Part shown: piece after piece, positions 32,738 to 41,042 of the stretch | Numbering within the stretch: position 1 is the stretch's first letter | Layout: each line of letters begins with the position of its first letter | Source of the DNA: a virus | IMG/VR virus record: IMGVR_UViG_3300035698_017726 | Span: 1-64,000 of that record | Direction: 5' to 3' (one strand) | Length of the DNA stretch: 64,000 bases | Notes under the pieces: model-generated | Told to the model about the DNA's origin: nothing | Databases searched by the model: none | Seen by the model: only the letters and a program-made list of their open reading frames with translations | Program-made: the position numbers and the translations under genes

Positions 32738-35149
32738 ATGTTCCACACAGCCACCAATGAGTCCCTCTTCGTAGAGCCCGTGGATACCGACAACCTGTTG
32801 GAGAAGCAAGCAGACTCTATCGCCAGGATGCCTGACGATGAAGAGAAGTGGCCTGCCCACGCTCTCTCGGAAGTCCACAAGCAGATGCCATATCTGAGCG
32901 ACTTCGATGTGGACATCAATCTCGATAGGGTTGAGCCCGAATCAGGCTACGCGCTGGGCTCTGCGTCTCTGCGGAACAAGACTCGTGCGGACGTCCCTCC
33001 TGGGGATACCAAGCCCACGAACCTCATCAGGATCCCACTCATCATCAAGGACCGGCACCTGCAGCCGTTCCATGTCTTCGAGCTTGGGGGTAGCACATAT
33101 CCGCTCAACCAAGAGCGCGTGCGCCAGGCAATGCTGGACCCCGAAGTCTTCGAGGCCCAGCCCACTAAGCTTCCAGGAAGCAGCTCTCTCACTGACCAGC
33201 TTTTCCCTCCATACCAGCAGCGTCAGGGCTTCGGCCGCGTGTCCGAGCCTTCTGCCATGGGCATCAGCAAGATCTCCTCGTCTCCTGAGAAGATCGCTAA
33301 CATCTTCCTCAACTTCTCCATGGGGAACATGATTCCGGCGATGACTATTCTCGACAAGATCGAGGGTATGAAGCTGCGACCAGGTGTAGTCCCGCAGAAC
33401 CTGGTCTTCCACAAGATCCAAGGCACCAGCTACGTAGTCGGCTTCCCCAAGACCTTCGCCAAGAAGCTCTACGGCGTACAGGATCAGGCTCAACTTCGTA
33501 AGCTGCTGTCGACTCCTATGTACGACGAGGCCATGACGGCTCGCTCAGGTCGTCCTAGCCCCGGTAAGTTCGTTCTCCTGGAGAAGAAGGGCGACAAGTA
33601 TATCTACCAGAAGCCCAAGATGACCCCATCTCTGATGAACAAGGGACAGGGCGGCGGAGATGCTGTCCGTGAGTCCACCATGAAGATGGGCGGAGCCCGA
33701 GGCGCGGCCTTGGGTGCGGCGCTAGGACAGCTTCCGGGCCACATCTTGGAGACTCAGCAGCTCTATGGACCTGGAAACGTCGAAGGCCTTCGGGATGTCG
33801 GTGCCTTTGCGCAACCTGTAGGAGCCGCCATCGGTGCAGCCCTAGGTGCCGACTCGGGACACAGGCTGAGCTCTGCCGCTGGCGCCACTATTGGTGGCGG
33901 TCTGGGAGCTCTTGGAGGAGCTCTTGGAGGAGCGGTTCCAAGTGTCCTGGCCAACCCGGAACAGGAGGGATGGGACAATCCGATTCCTACGAAACTTACC
34001 CACGGAGGAGCTCTAGGCGGCTCCCTGCTCGGTGCAAGCCTAGGCGCCAGCCTCGCCCACGGGAAGCCTCAGCTTCCTCCAGTAGAGAAAGCAGCATCTG
34101 TACGGATGCGTGACTTCCTGAAGCTCGGCTTCGACGGCGCCTTCAACAACGTAGGCTATCAGGAAGGAGTAGCTCCTGGTGGAGACGACCTCGGTGATCC
34201 GCAAGGCGACATGCCGCAGCAGAACCCACAGGATCAAGCGCCCCCACAGGTGGGTCCTGAGGCACAGCAACGGCCTCCAGTCCCAGGACAGGACCCAGCC
34301 ATGCAGCAGGCTGCTGCAGCTCCCCAGCATCCTCCTGCTGAGCCTGCGCAACAGATGGATGAGGAGCAGGCAGCTTACCAAGAGAAGATGCAGGCAGTAA
34401 GTGACGCTCTTCAGACCCATCCTCAGGCAGCAGGACTTATTGAACTGCAGGCGCAGCTGATGTCGACCACTGACCCAGAGCAGGGCCAGAAGATGCTGAT
34501 GACCCATCCTATTGTGAAGGGTCTCGAGCAGGCGTACGGCGTCAAGTTCACCCACGTCGGCCCAGATGAGTCTGGCCAGTCTCTCACCTTCGACATCGAG
34601 AAGCCGTGGGAGAAGCGTGAGCAGGAAGGGCTCAAAGAGCAGCTCCAGCAGTCCCAGCAGGGTGGTGCCCCACAGCCAGGCAGTGAAGAGCCTAAGATGG
34701 CGAGCTTGCGGGATTTTTTCTCAAGGGCTGACCGAGGCGTCCCACAGGGCACGCACGCACGCTATACGCCCGGTCTCCTTGGCGAGGCTCAAGGAAAGAA
34801 GGGCAAGGTTTGGAAGCTGGGCAAGAAAGAGCCTGTCAAAGCAGAAGAGCCTAAGGCTGAGCCCAAGAAGGAAGAGCCCAAAGAGGCCAACGTGGCCGCA
34901 GCTCTTGCTCCTATCGCCAAAGCCATAGGTGGTCGTGCTCTCGGTGGGGCAGTAATTGGTGGAGGCCTCGGGGCCGCTACTGGGGCCGCTACTGCAGGTG
35001 AGGGCAACAGATTGAAGGGCGCACTGAAGGGTGGAGTAGTAGGTGGAGCGGCTGGTGGAGCTGTAGGCGCGGGCAGCGGTGCCTACAAAGGTATCGGGCA
35101 ACATATGGCCGGCGGCAGTATCTGGGATTCCGTAAAAGGGAACAACTAA
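32738..35149 (+). CDS. Large internal virion protein with glycine zippers and KxASLRDF peptides
   Basis: An 803-aa multi-part protein. Residues 1-300 form a globular domain. Residues about 325-445 are a long glycine-zipper region (G-A-A-L-G-A-A-L-G and G-G-G-L-G-A-L-G-G-A-L-G-G). V-E-K-A-A-S-V-R-M-R-D-F-L (449-461) follows, then a Gln/Pro-rich linker, a helical domain, K-M-A-S-L-R-D-F-F (about 654-662) and a second glycine-zipper region at the C-terminus. Glycine zippers often form membrane channels, so I infer an ejected internal protein. No named family is recognised. Confidence 0.65.
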   Translation: MFHTATNESLFVEPVDTDNLLEKQADSIARMPDDEEKWPAHALSEVHKQMPYLSDFDVDINLDRVEPESGYALGSASLRNKTRADVPPGDTKPTNLIRIPLIIKDRHLQPFHVFELGGSTYPLNQERVRQAMLDPEVFEAQPTKLPGSSSLTDQLFPPYQQRQGFGRVSEPSAMGISKISSSPEKIANIFLNFSMGNMIPAMTILDKIEGMKLRPGVVPQNLVFHKIQGTSYVVGFPKTFAKKLYGVQDQAQLRKLLSTPMYDEAMTARSGRPSPGKFVLLEKKGDKYIYQKPKMTPSLMNKGQGGGDAVRESTMKMGGARGAALGAALGQLPGHILETQQLYGPGNVEGLRDVGAFAQPVGAAIGAALGADSGHRLSSAAGATIGGGLGALGGALGGAVPSVLANPEQEGWDNPIPTKLTHGGALGGSLLGASLGASLAHGKPQLPPVEKAASVRMRDFLKLGFDGAFNNVGYQEGVAPGGDDLGDPQGDMPQQNPQDQAPPQVGPEAQQRPPVPGQDPAMQQAAAAPQHPPAEPAQQMDEEQAAYQEKMQAVSDALQTHPQAAGLIELQAQLMSTTDPEQGQKMLMTHPIVKGLEQAYGVKFTHVGPDESGQSLTFDIEKPWEKREQEGLKEQLQQSQQGGAPQPGSEEPKMASLRDFFSRADRGVPQGTHARYTPGLLGEAQGKKGKVWKLGKKEPVKAEEPKAEPKKEEPKEANVAAALAPIAKAIGGRALGGAVIGGGLGAATGAATAGEGNRLKGALKGGVVGGAAGGAVGAGSGAYKGIGQHMAGGSIWDSVKGNN

Positions 35150-35209
35150 CCTTTCCAGTGGCTTGACCGGTAAAGGTAGCCTAGCTGGCGATATGCTTGG
35201 GAGAACGAA

Positions 35210-36697
35210 ATGAGCTTGTGTGAAAAGATTGCTGGGACCGTTAACCGCGATGACTTCGCTAGGTTTGACGATGTCTTTGAGGATCGGAATTTCCGACCTC
35301 TCCTCCACAATAACGAGGCGGTTTGGGGCTGCTTGAATAAGCTGGCCTCCAAGCCTATCTTGACGGGGAAGGAGCTACTCAAGGTGGCGATGGGCTCAGC
35401 ACCTACACGTACAGACGTTGTACAGATCCGTCCACACGGCTACGGCTATCGAGTCAAGGTCTCTGCTGCTCCTGACATGGTCGCTCCCCAAGAGACCGAC
35501 ATGAGCCAGCAGCAGGCTCAGCAGACCATGCCACAGGAGGCCCTTGATGCGGCCGATCATCAGGGTGTGGCCACAATGACTGGCGTCGACGCCCAGCCTG
35601 ACCCTCTGGTAGAGAAGTCGCAGCCCATTACCGGCTTTGGTGTCTACAAGGTCTACCAAGCCGACACAGGTAAGCAGATTCTTGGCTATGTCATTCCTGG
35701 ACTGTTCGACCCCACTACGGGCGCGGCCAGCCAGATGACCCTGTTCACCAACGGTGGGCAGTACGCTATGATTCCAGGTCAGGTCTCCGGTGTGCTAGCA
35801 GGAATCAACTTCAACCTGCCTGAGAGTAACAACGTCAGGGGCATGGGTATCTTCTGGAAGACCAACGGTAAGGCGCTTCTAGCTACGGTTCCCTACACCA
35901 TCGTCTCTCAGATCACTACACCGGCCGGCGAGTACTTCGCGGCGCAGGACATGAACGGTCAGGAGATTCAGGTACGCCTCTCCCCAGGCCTGGTCCGTCC
36001 CATCGCTTCCCGACCAGGTGAGGTCATCATCCCCGATGACTTTAGCTTCCTACCTCTCGACAACCCCATTGAGATTGAGCAGGGCGACCCCATGGGCGGA
36101 GAGAAGGCAGCTTCCCTTCCCACCATGATGGAGATCCGTGCCTGGTCCACCGGCTGCCGGCTGGACGGCCCCGTGCTGGAGAAGGTCGGTTCCGGTGAAC
36201 ACTCTCTGTCCGATGGTCTCTTCTGGATGGCAGCCACAGGTATCCCACAGAATCTCGGCATGGCTCTGCTAGAGAAGGCTGCTGCCGCCAATGAAGCTAT
36301 CCGTGTCTACGGACTGCAGCCCCTCTCCACCATCGACGATGCTGTCGCCGAAGCCAGAGAGGACGCCAAAGAGGCGATGGTCAACAGCCAGTGCCCACAG
36401 AGAGTCAACCTCCTTAGGGAGATGGCTATCATCACTAGCGACAAGATGGCTTCGGCCATGGTCGATGTGAGTTCCGTGGATTCTGTGTTGGCCCTCAACT
36501 TCCTGAACCCAGAGAACCTCGAGTCCTTCGTAGACGAGATTCCCGCTCTGGAAGAGGCTGCGTCCAAGATTGCTGAGTTGGTCCTGGCGTCACAGATTGG
36601 TCTCCAGTCCGTGTCCAAGACCGCAGCAGTTAGTGCTATGAAGGGACTGGAGCAGGTCATTCAGGGCCTCAAGGCGCTGAAGAACTACGAGGTCTAG
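35210..36697 (+). CDS. Virion-associated protein with EKAAS peptide, 495 aa
   Basis: Starts M-S-L-C-E-K-I-A-G; GGGAG lies 6 nt upstream. Residues about 70-290 are beta-rich and end before G-G-E-K-A-A-S-L-P (about 296-304); the remaining 190 residues are helical, Ala-rich and contain L-E-K-A-A-A and S-K-T-A-A. The position of the peptide at the border of the two halves would suit proteolytic processing or a hinge. No family is recognised. Confidence 0.65.
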   Translation: MSLCEKIAGTVNRDDFARFDDVFEDRNFRPLLHNNEAVWGCLNKLASKPILTGKELLKVAMGSAPTRTDVVQIRPHGYGYRVKVSAAPDMVAPQETDMSQQQAQQTMPQEALDAADHQGVATMTGVDAQPDPLVEKSQPITGFGVYKVYQADTGKQILGYVIPGLFDPTTGAASQMTLFTNGGQYAMIPGQVSGVLAGINFNLPESNNVRGMGIFWKTNGKALLATVPYTIVSQITTPAGEYFAAQDMNGQEIQVRLSPGLVRPIASRPGEVIIPDDFSFLPLDNPIEIEQGDPMGGEKAASLPTMMEIRAWSTGCRLDGPVLEKVGSGEHSLSDGLFWMAATGIPQNLGMALLEKAAAANEAIRVYGLQPLSTIDDAVAEAREDAKEAMVNSQCPQRVNLLREMAIITSDKMASAMVDVSSVDSVLALNFLNPENLESFVDEIPALEEAASKIAELVLASQIGLQSVSKTAAVSAMKGLEQVIQGLKALKNYEV

Positions 36698-36698
36698 C

Positions 36699-37013
36699 AT
36701 GGAATATACTCTGGCCAAAGTGGCCGACGCGTATAAGCGTGCTGGCGGTGGGTCAGATGGCGCCGGCGGTATCGGTGAGGGTCAGACCGACCCAGTTACT
36801 GAGCTCGGTGACGCTGCGGCCCGTGGCATCGGCCAAGAGGGCAAAGAGAAGCAGCATGCCTTGGGTGAAGCTCTCCATGAGCGGCACGGCCTCAAGAAAC
36901 GCGAAAAGCCTACGCTAATCGATGCATTCAAGAAGGTGTGGGAACAGCCAGACGAAGAAAAGAACGAGAAAGGCAACAAGAACATGCCCGTCGGCGGAGG
37001 AGAAGACCGCTAA
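36699..37013 (+). CDS. Small charged virion-associated protein, 104 aa
   Basis: N-terminus M-E-Y-T-L-A-K-V-A-D-A-Y-K resembles the gene at 23682. The middle is Gly-rich, the C-terminal half is Lys/Glu-rich and helical, and the end reads G-G-G-E-D-R. Start ATG lies 1 nt after the upstream stop. No family is recognised. Confidence 0.6.
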   Translation: MEYTLAKVADAYKRAGGGSDGAGGIGEGQTDPVTELGDAAARGIGQEGKEKQHALGEALHERHGLKKREKPTLIDAFKKVWEQPDEEKNEKGNKNMPVGGGEDR

Positions 37014-37892
37014 GTGAGCCAGCATCCCGCCAGATTCTTCATCAAGTATCTGCTAGTCACGCAGGACAGGATCGGTTTAGCCAACATCAACAGTACTCTC
37101 CGTCTCTATGGGCTCTGCTCTACAGATGCGGAGCTACTGACTGAGCTGAGGGGCGAGGTCGACGAGGTCCCAGACGACTTCAGGCCTTGGTCCAAGTCCC
37201 ATACTCCTAGTTCTAGATGGCTAAGAAAGCATCGGGTATTTGGTCTGGTCCACGCAGACGACTCGGTGAAGGGGATGAAGGAGAGGATCCTAGAGGACCC
37301 TCGTCTTCGTGCCGACATCGATACGCTGCTCTTAGGTAATGTCTCCTGTAGGGAGGCCGCCTATCGCCTACAGAAGATGCGCTGTCCGGTAGATGAAGCA
37401 GAAGTAGCTGCGTACATGCATTACTTCTGGAATACCGAGCTGATGGGGCTCTCTGACTGGACTACCTACTTCGCAGAGGACGCTAAGACGCTGAAGGGGT
37501 CCGGCAGAACTACATCTGACCATCGGATGTTGGCTGCTCTGAGCGCTGGACCGGACGTAGCGCTACACAAGGTGGGAGTACGCAAGGAGATCGACACCAA
37601 GATCATCTTGGACAAGATCCAACGGGAGCTCTACCATTCCTTTCTAGAAGTCAGCGCCCTACCTATCAGCTCCAAGAAGGTAGAGATGATGCTCGGCCTT
37701 ACAGCAGGGCTATTGAAGGTGGACGAGCGCCTAGCTGCTGGAGATGCCGCACTACATGAGGTACTCAAGCGCTTCGAGAAGTTCCGCGTACTGAACGATC
37801 AAACTATGGTCCCTTCGTTAGTGGACCTTGCGCCCACAGGAACAGTGAGTGATAGAGATCGTGCGGACATTCTCGCTATGAAGGAGTCTTGA
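37014..37892 (+). CDS. Hypothetical helical protein, 292 aa
   Basis: GTG directly follows the previous TAA. The chain is helical, without the E-K-x-A peptide. It contains W-x-K-S-H-T-P-S-S-R-W-L-R-K-H, a basic segment that could contact DNA, and five Cys with no clear pairing. No family is recognised. It is coupled to the next gene by TGATG. Confidence 0.6.
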   Translation: MSQHPARFFIKYLLVTQDRIGLANINSTLRLYGLCSTDAELLTELRGEVDEVPDDFRPWSKSHTPSSRWLRKHRVFGLVHADDSVKGMKERILEDPRLRADIDTLLLGNVSCREAAYRLQKMRCPVDEAEVAAYMHYFWNTELMGLSDWTTYFAEDAKTLKGSGRTTSDHRMLAALSAGPDVALHKVGVRKEIDTKIILDKIQRELYHSFLEVSALPISSKKVEMMLGLTAGLLKVDERLAAGDAALHEVLKRFEKFRVLNDQTMVPSLVDLAPTGTVSDRDRADILAMKES

Positions 37893-38341
37893 TGAGCATC
37901 CCGCAGGATCAGGTTCAAACTGTAGACGGTAGTGTATCCCCTCGCCCAGACTGGGCATACGATGAGCGCTTGGTGATGTCCAAGGCTGACGTAGAGAAGT
38001 TCGGGAACACCGACCTAGCGGGCTGGCCAAGACTGGAGTTCGAGCCGGAGCACTTCAAGGGTGCCGCCGTTATCCTCCGTCCCCCTGGCGACATCATCTA
38101 CCAGTTCTTCGGAGTCTCTCTCCCAAAGGGGCACGAGTTTCAAGAGCTTCTGGCAGAGGCAGTGGACTCTCACTTCGGCAGCACGGATGACTTCCGTGTA
38201 GACTACGTCGAAGAAGTTGGCGCCTGGGGCCTTCTAGCCAAGGCCGTGAGAGACCGACCGTTGTACAATGAGGACCACTACATCCTCCAATTCCTCCGTC
38301 TGGTCGACGCGGCCATAGAAGGGGTAAAGAATGCCAGTTAG
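37892..38341 (+). CDS. Hypothetical protein, 149 aa
   Basis: ATG 37892 overlaps the previous TGA and has AAGGAG 6 nt upstream. A TTG codon just before it is not needed. The sequence mixes beta-like and helical parts (L-R-P-P-G-D-I-I-Y-Q-F-F-G-V). No family is recognised. The end overlaps the next gene by 11 nt. Confidence 0.6.
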   Translation: MSIPQDQVQTVDGSVSPRPDWAYDERLVMSKADVEKFGNTDLAGWPRLEFEPEHFKGAAVILRPPGDIIYQFFGVSLPKGHEFQELLAEAVDSHFGSTDDFRVDYVEEVGAWGLLAKAVRDRPLYNEDHYILQFLRLVDAAIEGVKNAS

Positions 38342-39167
38342 AGTTCGTACCTTCCCTACAGCCAGAGAAGCCGCCTCCTTCATGAACCAGAAGGGGCTGG
38401 CCCTGGATGAGATCGAGGGGCTGCATCCCAACGGCTCAAACCACATTATGGTCTTCTACGAAGAGGATGATGCGGTCATTACCGACACGACTAGAGGTAT
38501 GGCTGGAGTTTCCTACGGGGTCTCTACCAACATTCCTACGCCTGCTGGGTTCTACATTCCTCTGGGTGATGGTCGTACTACGATAGCTGGCGAGAACATC
38601 GGGCCTGTAGCTGCCGACGGCACAGCGACCGGTGTTCTGGCTCAGACAGAGACCATCCCCGGCACTGTAGAGATCACAGATGCTGGTGGTGCCGGAGAAG
38701 ATCTGGTCGATGATGGCTACGGCTTCTTGGTATTGAAGGCCCGTCCAGACCAGAAGCGCGGAACTATCGTCTACTCGACGAGTACGTTCACCGTACAGTT
38801 CCACAGAGACGAGCGGCCCACAGGTAACATGCTCTGTGACTATGACTGGTCCCTGTTCCCTGACATTACCGATGTGCCCACCAAGGCCCGACTCTCTCTT
38901 ATCTTGCTCCGCTGTGTGTCTGGAGCGGCCGTCACGGTAGTAGATTGGGAGCTCCATGAGACCAGTGCGGGCGGTACTCCTCCCCTCCACTTGGGAAGCG
39001 CCGTTCCTATCGTTGCGGGAGAGACTGTCCGTATCGAGCTGGACCTGGTGAGCATCATTATGGACCGTACAGTACGGAATGCTCGTTGGCTGTACGTGGT
39101 CCCTGACCACGCAACCAACCAGTTTGACTGCTACCTGTACTGGGAAGCCCTAGACAGAGCAGACTAG
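38331..39167 (+). CDS. Beta-rich structural protein, 278 aa
   Basis: The chain is rich in Gly, Thr and Val with repeating beta strands (T-I-A-G-E-N-I-G-P-V-A-A-D-G-T-A-T-G), like fibre, tail or decoration proteins. Last plus-strand gene before the convergent RNase HII gene, whose stop lies 1 nt away. No named family is recognised. Confidence 0.6.
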   Translation: MPVRVRTFPTAREAASFMNQKGLALDEIEGLHPNGSNHIMVFYEEDDAVITDTTRGMAGVSYGVSTNIPTPAGFYIPLGDGRTTIAGENIGPVAADGTATGVLAQTETIPGTVEITDAGGAGEDLVDDGYGFLVLKARPDQKRGTIVYSTSTFTVQFHRDERPTGNMLCDYDWSLFPDITDVPTKARLSLILLRCVSGAAVTVVDWELHETSAGGTPPLHLGSAVPIVAGETVRIELDLVSIIMDRTVRNARWLYVVPDHATNQFDCYLYWEALDRAD

Positions 39168-39824
39168 TCACCAGCCGCTGGGCTTTCTGACCCCGCCTCT
39201 CTTCTTGAGTGCGGTCTTACATGGCAGGGATCTATGGGCCTCGGTGAGGCCCAGTCTTTCCAGTGCCTCCATGTGTTCTCTGGTTCCGTACCCAGAGTTC
39301 CTCTCCCAGCCGTAACCTGGGTACTCCAGCGCCAATTTATTCATGATGTCATCACGAATCTGCTTGGCAACTATGGACGCAGCGGCGACGACGAAGTAAT
39401 CGTTGTCCGCCTTTGGCACAATCTTCTGCGGGTATGCGTACCCGGAGATGCCTTTGTTGCCGTCGACGATGGTGAGGTTGGGCACTAAGCCTGCATCTCT
39501 CGTTGCGTCCCTAGCCGCTCTCCGCATCGCCAGACTGAGAGCCTCGGAATACCCTTGCTCATCGATGTCGCCAACGGACACAAGTCCGACGCCGATTGCG
39601 CCCGTCGCCTGCGCGAGCTCTACGATCTGTTCTTCGAGGGCTCGGCGGGAGTTCCTAGTCATCTTCTTGGAGTCCTTGACCCCAGTGATGGGCCACCATC
39701 TCCGAAGAGCTGTAGTAAGCGATCTACTAGGTGGGACGTTTGCCTCGAGAGTAATAGCCACGGCCACCAGGGGTCCTGCTAGGGCCCCCAAGCCTACCTC
39801 GTCTACGCCTGTAATCAGCAACAT
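39168..39824 (-). CDS. rnhB: Ribonuclease HII
   Basis: RNase HII removes RNA primers and single ribonucleotides from DNA. From ATG 39824 the 218-aa product begins L-L-I-T-G-V-D-E-V-G-L-G-A-L-A-G-P-L, matching the family's catalytic D-E start, followed by V-K-D-S-K-K, L-T-I-V-D-G-N-K and D-N-D-Y-F-V-V-A-A-A-S-I-V-A-K. The usual G-R-G after D-E-A is G-L-G here, so an Arg known to recognise the RNA-DNA junction is missing. The start lies 98 nt inside the upstream gene; it cannot start much later because the catalytic Asp is residue 7. Confidence 0.85.
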   Translation of the reverse strand: MLLITGVDEVGLGALAGPLVAVAITLEANVPPSRSLTTALRRWWPITGVKDSKKMTRNSRRALEEQIVELAQATGAIGVGLVSVGDIDEQGYSEALSLAMRRAARDATRDAGLVPNLTIVDGNKGISGYAYPQKIVPKADNDYFVVAAASIVAKQIRDDIMNKLALEYPGYGWERNSGYGTREHMEALERLGLTEAHRSLPCKTALKKRGGVRKPSGW

Positions 39825-40131
39825 GATCCTCGTTATAGGGATTGAAGTCCATCTCTGGACCGAGTCCTCTAAGGTAAATAGTTGCCCAGAAATCGATGCC
39901 TTTCCATTCTGATTTCTTGTAGGCACTATCGTTTATGTCGGCCCACTGGATAAGAAGAGCTCGCACGAATGGCAGCTCTTTCCCCATGAAGGGACGGTGT
40001 AGTTGAAGGTGGAGGACCCGCTTCAGCGGGTCCCCCGTCTCCAGCAACTCCCAGCCGTAGACGTCACCATCGAGAGCCCGATTTACGGACTCCGCGAAGG
40101 ATTTCGCCCACTTTAAGGCTGGTGTTTCCAT
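39727..40131 (-). CDS. Hypothetical protein overlapping RNase HII
   Basis: ATG 40131 gives 134 aa. The first 100 residues look like an ordinary folded protein (aromatic and helical). The last 30, in the part shared with the RNase HII gene, are Arg/Gly-rich (Y-R-R-R-R-G-R-L-G-G), as expected from reading an overlapping frame. No family is recognised. Confidence 0.6.
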   Translation of the reverse strand: METPALKWAKSFAESVNRALDGDVYGWELLETGDPLKRVLHLQLHRPFMGKELPFVRALLIQWADINDSAYKKSEWKGIDFWATIYLRGLGPEMDFNPYNEDHVADYRRRRGRLGGPSRTPGGRGYYSRGKRPT

Positions 40132-40142
40132 GTACTCACACT

Positions 40143-40973
40143 CTAGCGGGCAGCGAACTTTTGTGCCAGATCTTCGAGAGAATCCGGCGAGGCAGCTACC
40201 ACGGGGCGATTCTTGGGTACCTCTACCTTGTAGAATCCCATGCGTGGCTGCAAAAGTACGTTATCTCCTAGAGAGAACAGGTGAGTCATATCTGCTACTT
40301 CGCTGAAGATGGCCTCATGAACGTTGGCCTCTTTCGGAAGGAGCTTTTCCCCTGGTGGTCGAATTCTGGCGTGGACTACTCTAGGCCCCTTGACCCCTTG
40401 AATCCTCACCCCGATGAGTGGCACTATCTGGGGCCCGAATACGGCTACTGGATTCCTGTAGTTTCCTACTGTCTCCCTAGGAATATACAGGGCACAGAAT
40501 CCGCACACGAACCCAGGTTTGTCCTTTTCGTGCCGTCCTGGGGTCCAAATACGGTCCTTCCGCAGCTTGAGTGGATCATTTCTGTGCTCCATTGGCTCCC
40601 CGCAGCAGGGAACCCCCTTCCGGGATCTTCTGCCGTCCTCGAAGTCGATCTTGGTCGGCCTCGGTGCTACCAGTTTCTCCAAGGTCTTGTCGCAGTCGCG
40701 ACAGTGGAGGAGCGGTATCTCCACGCGTGCCGTTGCCCCCGGCGGGCTCTGGTCTAACGAGTCCTCCAGTGCGTCGAAGGCGGCTTCTCCCGGATCCAAG
40801 AGATGCCCCAGGACAGATCCGGTGATCAGTCCCCAAGTTCCCTCCACGAATCCCTGAAAGTGAGCCTCCAGCAGCTCCTTTTCGGGATAACTAACCACTT
40901 CTCCACTGCTCGTTCTGTCTGTCTTCTCCGGAATGTGCTTGAGCACAAAGCCGGTAATCGTCAGTTCCAGCAT
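40143..40973 (-). CDS. Zinc-binding hypothetical protein, 276 aa
   Basis: ATG 40973 has GGAGG within 10 nt. Cys sites occur as C-R-D-C (about 92-95), C-C (about 123-124) and C-G-F-C (about 157-160), suitable for one zinc ribbon. The rest is beta-rich and basic in the middle. No family is recognised. It is the first gene of a short minus unit that includes RNase HII, opposite the terminase. Confidence 0.6.
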   Translation of the reverse strand: MLELTITGFVLKHIPEKTDRTSSGEVVSYPEKELLEAHFQGFVEGTWGLITGSVLGHLLDPGEAAFDALEDSLDQSPPGATARVEIPLLHCRDCDKTLEKLVAPRPTKIDFEDGRRSRKGVPCCGEPMEHRNDPLKLRKDRIWTPGRHEKDKPGFVCGFCALYIPRETVGNYRNPVAVFGPQIVPLIGVRIQGVKGPRVVHARIRPPGEKLLPKEANVHEAIFSEVADMTHLFSLGDNVLLQPRMGFYKVEVPKNRPVVAASPDSLEDLAQKFAAR

Positions 40974-40984
40974 GACACCTCCCT

Positions 40985-40999
40985 ATTTTAGCGTAAAAT
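40985..40999. promoter_or_regulatory. AT-rich inverted repeat between divergent genes
   Basis: ATTTTA-GCG-TAAAAT is a perfect inverted repeat in the 69-bp gap between the minus unit and the terminase gene. Each arm reads TAAAAT outward, resembling a -10 box for both directions. No matching -35 boxes were found. The plus side also has TTCTTATGTC (41024-41033). Confidence 0.4.
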
Positions 41000-41042
41000 T
41001 GAGGTTCAGTCTTTCGACCATCCTTCTTATGTCGGAGAAATC

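Noticed and set aside
35150-35209. Possible sigma-70 promoter (TTGACC at 35163)
   Set aside because: The nearest -10-like sequence is 21-23 nt away, outside the normal spacing.
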